A DNA stretch of 64,000 nt from Lytechinus pictus (Eukaryota; Echinodermata; Echinoidea; Temnopleuroida; Toxopneustidae), in the NCBI RefSeq assembly GCF_037042905.1, contig NC_087247.1, positions 81,024,920 to 81,088,919 on the forward strand. Direction: 5' to 3'. Positions 44,801-56,800 of this stretch are shown here, one piece after another. A program made the translations under genes and the position numbers. Below the pieces are notes generated by a model. The model saw only the letters and a list, made by a program, of their open reading frames with translations. It did not search any database and had not been told where the DNA came from. The stretch's first letter is position 1, and every line of letters starts with the position of its first letter.

Positions 44801-47800
44801 GGAAAAACCGCTACCGGAAGAACGCGCGCACATGTATTACAGAAAAAAAAAAGACGGACGTAGCTCACTTTTTATGGTACAGGAAAAAAGACGCACTTGG
44901 CAATTTGAAACTGTGCTTATCGTAAATTGAAAGTTACTTGATTTTGGCTTTTCAGTTATTTAAATTACATGTATGATATGGCTTCACTGCTCACTCACGG
45001 CGGGCGCAATTACATGGAAAATATTTGCGCCCGGTCGTCAAAATTTAGATGATTTTGGGGCTTTATGGGCGCAATTGATAGTTTTATGAGCGCGAATTTG
45101 CGCTCAGCGCCCGCTTATTTGAAATGTTACCATAACTTTAAAATTGTATGGATCTAGTTAATGAAACTTGGAGATAAGAGCAATCAAGTATCCTTGAACA
45201 TCCTGTGCTAGTTTCAGGTCACATGGCAAAGGTCATTTAGGGTCAACAAACTTTGGTAAAGTTGGGGAACATTATTTGAGGAATTGTCATATTTTTAAAG
45301 TCTATGGAACTAGTTCTTCAAACTTGGACATAAGAGCAGCAATGTATCCCTGAATACCCTGTGTGCATTTCAGGAACATGGCCAAGATCAAAGGTCATTT
45401 ACAGGTTTGAAATGTTACCATAACTTTAGAAGTGTATGGATCTAGTTAATGAAACTTGGAGATAAGAGCAATCAAGTATCCTTGAACATCCTGTGCTAGT
45501 TTCAGGTCACATGGCAAAGGTCTAAGGTCATTTAGGGTAAACAAACTTTGGTAATGTTGGGGAACATTATTTGAGGAATTGTCATAACTTTAAAGTCTAT
45601 GGATCTAGTTCATGAAACTTGGACATGAGAGCAGCAATGTATCGATCCCTGAATACCCTGTGTGCATTTCAGGAACATGGCCAAGATCAAAGGTCATTTA
45701 AAGGTCAATGAACTCTGGCCATGTTGTGTTGAATTGTCATCAAAACTTAGGAAGTTTATGGATCTAGCTCATGAAACATTGGCTTAAGGGTAATCAAGTA
45801 TGAATGATTGTTTTGCACATGTCTTAGGTCACATGATCATGGTCAAAGGTCATTTTGGGCCAATGGACACAATATTGTATTATCATATTACTTAGTGTTT
45901 CTTCTGTGAATGATTATTCATTAGCTGTTTTCAAAGGAAGCACTGCTGATATATCAAATTGCGTAATGCAGGCGAAACTGCCAGAGGCGTTCGACTTGTT
46001 TGTTTTAATGTACATGTCTGAAGATTTTCATTATGACAAAGAAGTGTAATGTGTAATGACAATATGCAAGCATGACTGCCATAAGCATTCCACTTGTTCT
46101 TTTCATTTTAATTGTAAATTATGTAAGACCCCTGTTACATCTGAGAGATTCCCTACCTCGGGCCGGCCCGGGGCCTACCTCGGGTCGGAAAGAAATCAGA
46201 TGTAAACATCCTAAACCTACCTTGGGCCACCTTTTAGCGAACCTACCCGAGACCACATCCAGAGGTAGTCTCGGGTAGGTATCGGGCCGGCCCCGGTCCA
46301 CCGATTCGTAGATGTAAACGCACGCAAGCTTTCGAACCTATCTTGGTCCGTTCGCCAGCTGTCAGATTACGTCATAGCGCGCGCTATCCCCTCCCCAGCT
46401 CCGTCGTTCTTCGAATGAAAAAATTGCTTACGACTTTCCCGAATCAGGGAATACACATTAATATTCTTCATAATGTATTTGAGGGTCTGTACTTTTCGGG
46501 GTTTTAAATATCTAGAAATAACAATGTACGCTATCCGATCGTAACCAAATGGCGAGCTAGCAGTCAACGAGTGTAACGAAATGTAAGCAACTTCAATTAG
46601 TGCGCGCAAATTATTCAGAGCCTATAGATCGAGAGCGCTCTTTGGTGTCAGCAATCGGATACCGCTCGAAACCGTACCGATAGGGGAGGGAATGAACGCT
46701 GTGATGTAAACAGACCACATTTCGGATTCGGTCCGTTCGCGAAGCTAATCCACCAATAATCCAGTCAAGGTTGCAAGTGGACTCGGTCGGGTCTCGGGTA
46801 GGAAACTTTCAGATGTAACAGGGGTCTATCTTTCATTACCGGGTATATACATGTAGGTTGTGATAGTAGGTCTTGAAAATGTGTCTGATAGTCTACAGAG
46901 AGCCTTGATGTTTTTAATCACACAACCCCAAACTGAAATGTACTGCATTTGAAAATAATTCTTTAGTCAGTATTGTATCTTGATTAATAATGGTCATGAT
47001 AGAATTGTCATCATTTTAAAGTAACATACAGTATGTTCAGTACATTAAAGTTCCATGAAATATTTGGTCAAATATTTTTTTATCGAATCAATCAATTTGA
47101 AATGTGAAAAATAAAGTGTCTGTGCTATTGATTTACTAACAGTATCTCGGAGCAGTAGATGTATCATCCCCCAAGGGAGCTGATATTGTCAAAGAAGCTG
47201 TAACAAAGTTAAAGGTAAATACATTTATCATTTAATTAGCCTGTTCTTTAACCCTAATCCAGCGGCGGGGGGGGGGGGGGGGTGGGGTGGGGTTAAATCA
47301 ACCCACCCCTCGACATTTTTCACGACCATTCCTCTGCGTGAAATTGTTTGACTGCGCCGCTCGCTGACTTTTTACTTTGAAGTCTTGCCATTTTTTAAGA
47401 CCAAATTTACAATGCCCAAGTATGTGGTTCGATAATTACGCAACATTAAAGGAGAATGAAACTCTTGGAGCAAGTTAGCTTATGTGAAAGCAGAAAAATC
47501 AAAGAATAAGATCAACAAAACTTTGAGTAAAATAGGACTAGCAATAAAAGAGTTATGAGCATTTGAATGTCGAGATCACTAATGCTATGGAGATCCTCCT
47601 ATTGGCAATGCGACCAAGATCTGTGATGTCACACACGTACAACTCTCCCATTTGGACACTGAAAATATACCCCAAAACATCTCTTTTTGCTCATTCTAAT
47701 CATATGACAAACGATTCATCAATGATATAATGTTGTGAAACCTCTGTACTTGTCATCTTATAAAGAGAACACCTCACCTTGTGATAGACTCTATAAAAAA

Positions 47801-50800
47801 GAGAATATAAGTGAAATAAGTACTAAAGTAATGAGGGAGTTGTACGTGTGTGATATCACAGATCTTGGTCGCATTGCCGATGGGAGGATCTACATGGCAC
47901 TAGTGATCTCAATATTCAAATGCTCATAACTTTCTTATTATTCATTCAATCTTCCTCAAACTTTCAACAATATGTTTCTTTGATTTTTCTCTTTGATATG
48001 GATTCAGCTGGTTTCAAGGGTTTCATTCTCCTTTATGTATCAAGTGCATGTCATACCCAAAATTGCTCCAAAACGTGACTTTGTGTTCAAAGTCATGTTA
48101 ATTGAGTTTTCTCACCTTATTTATAAAGATATGATTATTTTTACTTTCATCAGCTGAAATTAATTGATTTTAGCATAATTATGCTTTAAAAGGTTCTGCT
48201 ATAAATTTGGTGAAAAACAAAGAAAAACAAAAGGTAAACAACAAAGAAATACATTAGAAATTCATTAAATACATGGAAATTTATTAAACTATGAAATACA
48301 TTTAAAAGAGATTCATTTTCAAACTGGGATTTTTTTAATTTGTAATTGTTAGCAATGGTGTAAAGAATATTTACACCATGAATTAGCATTCTTTGAAGTT
48401 TTAATAGTAATTAATTCATATGAAATAAAATCTGCTGATGTCGGTAAAATTAACCATACAGCCTTGTAGATTACATCCCACATTATCATGCCAATTTTCA
48501 TGGCATTCGCGGGATCTGCGGCTGAGATCTCAAGGGGGGGGGGTAATTGATTCACCCCCCCCGGTCATAGAACACCCAAAAAAGCTCGGTCTGGTTAGAG
48601 TTATCACAATATTGCTACAATCTCAGATGCTAAGAAGAATCTGATAATTCATCTTTTTATCGCCACGATTGGACCACCAGATTAAATGCATTATATCTTA
48701 GACTAACATAGACTAATAGAATTAAATTCATGGTTTTCCTTGCAAAGTTAATAATAATCTAAAATGTCACTTGGTCTTCGTTGTTTGCAAACCATGAAAT
48801 GGGATTTTATAATCTCTGACCCAAGCTTTTGTGTTTGGTTTGGATGATTCATATTCGGAGGTGCCATGTTTGGCATTCTTCTGTTCAGTTCGTACTGTAA
48901 AGTCAGGCCGTGCTTATGCTTCCACTTTTCAGGCCAGAATCAGCGTTTCCATACGTGATTAGTCCAAAACACAGTTGCGTCCATGCTTACTTTCATTTAA
49001 ACGACGTTTCAAAACGCCGATCGTAAACTCACAAAAGGTGCGTTTGTAAACGTCGTTTGACCAGAATCAGGCTTTCTGGGGAAGTATAAACAGAACCACG
49101 ATCGTAAACGTGTTTAAATGACGTCATTTGGTACATGCTTCCGGTGAGATGAAAATCCGCGGGCAAATACAGTCGCATTGCTCCATGGTCACATGTTACC
49201 TCCACGGAATTACCTCTCATCTCCCTTGTTTTGCATGTGTAGTACTATTACTAGTATTACTCTTCCAATTTGTCATCACGATGAACGTTGAGGGATAAGG
49301 GATTTACACCAAAAAAAACCTGGAACATGAGTTTTAATGAGGAGACATCGCCAGATGCCCCAGTAGCATAAACAAATAGATATTTTATTATTTTGTATAC
49401 TTAATATTCTTTATTTTTTCTTACTATTATCCTCACCATGGTGGAAATTATATGGCTATATCAAGAAGCTCCATGCAATGACTAAAATATCGGAAATTGT
49501 TCGATATTTATATAACAGTCGACGTACCTTCCCCATAACAACACTCGGAAAAAAAAACTTTCGCAAAAGGGCGCGCCCAATTTGACCTCGCTTTCCTGCT
49601 TAACGAAAATTACGATGCGAAGCCAGCTGGAGATCGTGATTTCGCCTCTGAAAAGTTAAGCATAAACAGCACTCCCAGAACCACGGTTACGATCGGCGTT
49701 TTGAATCGACGTTTGAAAACGCTGATTCTGTCCTCGCAATGGAAGCATAAACACACCCTCAGAGAGGCCAAGTTCACTGGCCAGATTGTCTGTAACTCGC
49801 CGTGAGGTAGGCATTGTATATAATGTGGGGATAGGCTGTGATACAGGCATGAGAAAGAGATTTGGGGAGCAAGAGTATAATAAGCAAGAGACTTTGTGTA
49901 CATGTCTGCTGCATTCATGCATCTATGTGCATGGGTTTGCAGATTCGAAAGATTTTTCCCCTTTTGTATCTAGAAACCACATTAGTTAGAGCTGGGACTA
50001 AAACCTGGGTACCCGGGTCCCACCCGGAAGCCTCGGGTACCCGGGTAGAAAAATCAATACCCGATACCCGAAAATTGCTTACCAGTATAACGTATATTGA
50101 TTTGTATTGCGCAGTGTAAGACATGATTGTAACTCATCACAAAAGTACACAAGTCTCATTTTGAATCTCACAAATTACCCTCGAAATATCCATGGATATA
50201 CAAGTTTTTAAAGTGATGATGTGACTGTGATCGTTCATTCGTTGCCATGTTTCTTTTGCACAATTGCAGCTTGAGCATGCGAAGCGCCAGCCAATCACTT
50301 TCGTGTTACCATTTTCACTTCATCATACACCGAAAGTGGTAACACGATCGTGATTGGCTGGCGCATTAGACGCTCCGAAACCCGGAAATCAATTGACTTT
50401 GTGCATGTAGCGATAGATTCTACAAAATTAACTCACGAACACGATGTAATATCGACGCTACTTCGTAAGATTTTGACGGAAAAGCCAAAAGTAATCAAAA
50501 TTTGCTTTAATACCTGTGTGGTATCGGTGAGAAAACAGATCCTCCGAGAATACCGTTCATAATTCATATGAAATATAGGAAAGTGGAATTCGAGGTTAAT
50601 TTTGGTACGAGATGACAGAGTATTGTAGACTTGTTTCGATGGAATACTGCGTGGGGGTGGCACGGGAGGCTTGCACTGCGCATGCTTACTATATTTTCAT
50701 TCATAATTGGCTAGCGCTTGCGATGCGGCGCAGTGGCTGGATGACATCACATGGGTTTTTTCCACCAGTCATATTTCATGCGACATGATTTTCGGGTACC

Positions 50801-53800
50801 CGGGTAACTGCCCGAAAATTACCAAGGTACCCGAAGACGAAAATACCCGAAAGTCCCAGGCCTAACATTAGTAAATAGTACATAAGTTTTATAAACAATA
50901 CAAGATGATATTGTTTTTTAAGACACTGAAGTGGATTAAAAGAGACGTACATGTACATGTAGTACATAGAGAATGCATACAGGTATTATAATTATTCTTT
51001 TGTTGAGGGATGGATTATAGACAACTTTCAATTTTTATCAACATTTGTCATAGTCTGACAAAGTTTCCTTTGTTTTTATTGGTTGAGGAGGGCTTGTGTC
51101 TTTCTGCGTGGGTAGCAAGCCTTGAAATAAGCGGGCGCTGAGCGCAAATTCGCGCTCATAAAGCCATCAATTGCGCCCATAAAGCCCCAAAATCATCAAA
51201 ATTTTGACGACCGGGCGCAAATATTTTCCAGGTAATTGCGCCCGCCGTGAGTGAGCAGTGAAGCCATATCATACATGTAATTTAAGTATCTGTAAAGCCA
51301 AAATCAAGTAACTTTCAATTTACGATAAACATTTTTCTGTACCATAAAAAGTGAGCTACGTCTGTCTTTTTTTTTCTGTAATACATGTGCGCGCGTGCTT
51401 CCGGTGGCGGTTTTTCCATACTTCACCATGTGCAATTTCTAATGCACACATTTCCAGTTGGGATATCACAATTCTGCGATATAGTAATTCGAATTGCACA
51501 GGAGATAAATCCCTGTTCACAGCACATACGATGTGCGAGTCTTTTATCCTCACAGTCGCCGAATTTGCTTGTCAAATGGAGCCTTAATAATCCAACATCA
51601 CTTAGCTTATAGTTGTGAATTGTAGCTTTTTAATTTCTTTCCTGGAGAGGGGTAAATATCAGACAATAAATCATCAAACAAGGCTCCATCTAAAAAAAAA
51701 AATAGGAGGACGCCGTGCACTTGAGTGTGTGTTAGCTAGCCAGTTTGAGCTCATGTTCTCTGCCAGAGCTCTGGGTGAGAATTCTATCAGTAATGGCCTA
51801 AGTGATGGTGATTTTCTGTTTAAGATAGAGTTTAGATTTCATGTTAATTTTTGAAAACTGTCAAAAAACTTTATGATTTCTTCATTGTGATGAATATTTA
51901 AGTTATTAATGAATACATTTTCACCGAATTTAGACTCTCCCAGAATGAAAGGCATTTTCTGTGGAGATCTGCGTTTTCAAATAACTTGTGAAAACTTCAG
52001 GTACGTGAACCTACAATACATGTACATAGCCAGTCAGACCGCAGGTCCCTATGCTAATGAGCAAAAAGGCCAGATTCATCCAAATCATCTCGTGGCTGAA
52101 TCCTCCTCCTTGCAAAATCTCGTGATTCGTGAGATTTTCTTTCTCTAAGAATTTACCTGTTTTAACTTCAAGTTAAGGACGTTCCACAGTTATATTTGTG
52201 CGCATTATGATCTGCGCATAGTTTACACTCTGCGCGCTGACGTCATAATGGATGAACAGGTGATTAATTAGCTGCGGGTATGAGCTGATTTTTCTCATCT
52301 TCTGCACTTTAACTGCAGATCCGATGCGTTATTTCATGAAGCTAAAAAATTGAATTATTCCATGGACCATTCAAAAAAATATTCTCTACAATTTCAAAAT
52401 ACTTTACTCTGCAGTGCTGCCAAGAATCACGAATATTAGCCCGAGTTTGAATAAATGGTAGAGTGGTTTTGATTTTTTCTTCACATAGATACTAAGCATT
52501 CGGCCCATTTTTGGTGTTTTAAAAAGCACATTTGCTCTAATAAAAATGCTGATAGTTTAAAAACAAGCACATGAACCTCTATTTTTTAATGTTTGTACCT
52601 CTCAGGTATACCTTCCTCTACAACTCTGCAAATTTTGGTGAAAATGACATGGATTTTGAATAAAGTGCAGCATTTATTGTACGTTTGTAGTTTGTTACTG
52701 AAATTTTACATTTTTTAGATTGGGATTTTTTTATCTTTTACGCCATTTTTAAGAACTGACAGTGCTGTTAAACTTAAAATTGCAAACAAATAGCACTATT
52801 AATAGATTCTCCATTCTAACGATACAATTATTAACTCTCTTGCGAAATTTGATGACTTTTTCATGTATTTTGAATGAGTAATGGAGGTTTAAACTCATTG
52901 TAGTAATCTTGGGCGGTCTAAAAATGCCAAATTCTTTTGAATGCGCAATTCTTAAGAACATCAATTTGGGTGAACTTTGAAGCTCTATAGCAAAAAATCA
53001 AGCACATGGACCTATGTTAATTTTTGCATATTTCGAATATTAAGGTTCTAAAGTATCTATGTGCAAAGTTTGGTGAAAATGACATGGATTTCACTTTAAC
53101 TGTGGAACGTCCTTAAATGAAATATTATTGCACCATCAGATAGAGTAAATGTTACTCTTTCATATTGGTCATTTATTTTGTATACAATATTTTGTAATAT
53201 AAGTAAATTTCTGGCCTGAAAATGTGCCTCAAAACTGAATTTTCTTCCTCTGTTTTCTTTTGCAAATTGTGCAAAACTTTTTATTTTGAGCCTCAATGAT
53301 ATCTATATCACCATAAAGCTGAACTTCTGTACTTTCTCACAATGCCACTCTTGATATGCGGCACCTTTTAATCGGGTCAAGATCACACTTTTCCCACCAA
53401 GGTACAAGACGAGATTTCTGAAATGTTGTACTTGCATGAAATCCAGAGTTCTGATTGGCTGGATAAGGTTCACAGAACAACAGGCGCGGGGTATTTGAGG
53501 AGATTACCACATGGGAAGTGTGACCTTCCCATGAACCCAGGCACTGGAACTGTTGTAATTTGCCAGTGTGTGGTCTCTTTGACCAATCAGAGTGCAGTAT
53601 TCTTGTTTTCAAGCTGCTTTATGTTCTTGGCCAATGAAAAGTGTGATCTTGACCCGATTAAACCAATTCTTATTTTGAAACCTATATCATTTTAAAGCAT
53701 ACATATTCAGCTTTATCATGATCTAAAGATCATTTGGGCTCAAACAAAAATAAAGTGTGAAAATAGCAGCTTTTGTCAGGTGAAAATAATTATTTTGTAG

Positions 53801-56800
53801 CATATTTTAGATCAAAATTTTAACCTATATTACAAAATCTTTGAATAAATTCAAACACATGACCTGAAAGAATGATTCTTCTTTACAATGATACCAAATT
53901 CATGAAATTCGATGCACAAGTAGAGCAGCAATGACCGAATGAAAAGAGGTGTTTTGGTCCGCATCAAGCTCATTAAATATGCAAAACATCTCAAGTCATG
54001 AATATCACTTGGATGAAAGAAGCCACTTTCTTGGGACCTGCCGTCTGACTGTAGCCTGTGGCTATGTGCTGGAATTTGAATAGACTGAGTTATTTATTGA
54101 TTTCATTTCTTCATTTCTTTAACATAATTGATATGCAATCCAAGTGCACCTCACAGTCACAATCACACACAAACACTCACCCACACCAGTGATTCTAACC
54201 ATGAAAAAAAACCTTTAAAATTATTTATTTTTTTCTAAATTTATTATTATTTGATCTGAATTCTCTCTTTCTCCATCTCTCTCTCTTTTTTTATTTATTT
54301 TATTCATTTATTTAGATTTTTTTTTTTTTTTGGGGGGGGGTTCATTGTTCGTGGTTCATTAAAGATGAAAAATAAATAAGCCCATGTGTGTATGGTTGTA
54401 AAGGGGATGTGGAGTGAGGGTGTCAAAACACACTTAAACATTTAAATCTGATTTCTTAAATGTTTGAATAAGCTTAATACTTAGCATATGCTATTCATGT
54501 ACTAATTAAAAAATTGCAGGAGCTGCGCTTACTATAAACAAATTTGCGGTGTGGTTCACCGTTATATATATATTTTTTTCAAATTGCCCCCGGTTCCTGT
54601 AAAAAGCCTGTGAGCCGGGGGCAATTAAAAAAAAAAATTGCCCCCGGCTCACAGGTGCTTATTTCAAGGCTTGGTGGGTAGCAATGGCTACCCACGCCGT
54701 TTTATCAAGAACACTTTCAAGAAGAAACATCCGCCAAGGGATCAGAAGGTTTTCAAGACTTGCACAGTCTTGCCATACATAGATGGTCTTTCACCACAAC
54801 TCAAACGCCGATTAGAAGGTCATGGTATCCGAACGGTTTTCCGCTCAGACACCACCCTACACAAACAGCTTGTTAACCCCAAAGACCCCATCCCTGATCA
54901 CAGACGTGATGGCGTAATATACAACATTCCTTGCCAGGGATGTGACGGGTCTTACGTCGGTGAAACAGCCCGACCGATAGTTGAACGCATTTCTGAACAC
55001 AAGCGCGATGTTCGGTTACAGCGAACCGACACATCCGCGGTGGCAGAACATGCTTGGGAAAAGCAACACCACCCAGATTGGGAGGGTGTACATTGCGTTG
55101 CCAAAGAGAGACATCGGTATACACGGAGGATTAAGGAGGCAATTTTTTACGTCTTTGTCCTAACAACTTCAACAGAGACAGCGGGATCGACATCCCCGAT
55201 TTCTGGATGCGAACCATCCGACAGCACAATACCCCCTTACCTGGCAGTGCACGCCGACCCGATCGTTCCTGGCCCCGATCCAGGGACCGCTCAGCTAGTC
55301 AACCCCCACCCACGGAAAACTAGGGAGCCCGCCAATTTTGTCTTATTTGCATATTGCCGACTCACGGCGTATTTGCATATACCTCCGGCTTATTTGCATA
55401 TACGCCCGACCAATCACATAACGGATCAGTGCCCACCTATTGTTCCCGCGTTCGTGCGTACGGTCCTGGGGATTGGTATAAATAGACTTCGTTATCAGAT
55501 AATTTTCGTCACTTGATAAAGAGTTGCAGCGGCACTCGAAAGCTCGTGAACTTGTAAGCTAGTGAACACTTTTTGCGAGAGTGATCACGAATTTCCTAGA
55601 AAGCTAGTGAACACTTTTTGCGAGAGTGATCACGAATTTCCTTGTTGACCATAGTAGATTGCGAGACAAATGAATACCCTCTAGCGATTATTATTATCAT
55701 TGTCAGATAATGACAACTTTTCAGTGCTGACATCTTTCATGAAATATCCCAGGCTAGGTCCTGTAAAGTACATGCAGTGTATATTTGTTTTGGCCAGTAG
55801 ATTACACTATACCACTTGGGTGACTAGGCATGTAGAGGAAGTTCAAATTTGTTTTACAATCTGAAAACATGCTTGATGGAATAACATGGACCTATTTGCT
55901 ATAGGTGAATGATATAACTAAATTGTTTACATTTGATGACACTGATTGTAGCCTACATTGTAGGAAACTTTGAATATATATGTGTAGGACCCTGGGGGGC
56001 CAGTCAAATATATATATTGCTGTACACAGGCATGACCAAAAAAACCGTATAAATGGGTGGTTTTTTTCAGTTTTGGATTTTTGATGAGTTAAATTAGTCC
56101 TGCTAGCAATCTTCCCTATAGTGATGTACATGTAGGCCTAAACCCAGTCACCTCATTCATTACACTTTTTCCACCAAATTAGTTTTTAGTTTTCTTCCAA
56201 TTACAAAACTCTCTCTGAAATACAATCTTTACACAAGATACAATGTGTATTGAAAGGGAAGGTTTCTTCTCAAAGAGTAGGGCCTGAATGCTCAGCTACT
56301 GTAGGCTACATGTAGTATTGGATTAATGCAGTCTACTGGAACACAAACCGACATGTATTGAAATGATGCAAACAGATAAAAGACTAAAACTTTTATTGAA
56401 TTGAAAGGTATTGTTAGGAATTTGAATAAGGAAGTTGTGAAGGAAACCATTTGTTATTGTAATGCACATTGGGGTGATTCCACACAAGAATTTCAAAAAT
56501 ATCATAAATTTAAACATGCTTTCAATAAGTCATAAGTAGTGTAATATTTTTCTATGATACCTAAATTTTATGAAAATTATGAGTTTTAACCAAAAGTGAA
56601 GTCAGATATAGTTTTTTTTTGGGGGGAACAATGGAATTTTCAATTTTAAATAACTTTGCTAATTAAATAGTCACATACAAACACTGCCTGAAACAATTAT
56701 TGGCAAAGCATGAGAAGATTGAAAATATTGCAGGTCAATGGAAAAATATATCATTGATGGTTCCAAATAATGTCTACAACATTTTCATGATCCATAATAG

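Larger units (their letters stand above)
52031..54051. mobile_element. DNA transposon, CAGTCAGAC.GCAGGTCCC ends, 4-bp duplication TAGC
   Basis: The ends match at 18 of 19 bases as inverted repeats. TAGC flanks both sides (52027-52030, 54052-54055), and comparison with 43566-45119 gives the exact empty site. Superfamily unresolved. It holds two smaller elements (52173-53116 and 53367-53662). Confidence 0.8.
51116..54673. mobile_element. hAT-type element, 8-bp duplication GTGGGTAG, carrying nested elements
   Basis: Ends CAAGCCTTGAAATAAGC and its exact inverse. Exact duplications GTGGGTAG at 51108-51115 and 54674-54681. The 8-bp duplication points to hAT; no transposase remains. About 2 kb of its length is a nested insertion at 52031-54051, absent from the relative at 43566-45119. 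It landed in a palindrome next to the Penelope fragment. Confidence 0.85.

Noticed and set aside
44594-44833. Open frame repeated, with changes, near 51385-51612
   Set aside because: Both are the same noncoding interior of the CAAGCCTTG hAT-type element; the frame is not conserved and no domain is seen.
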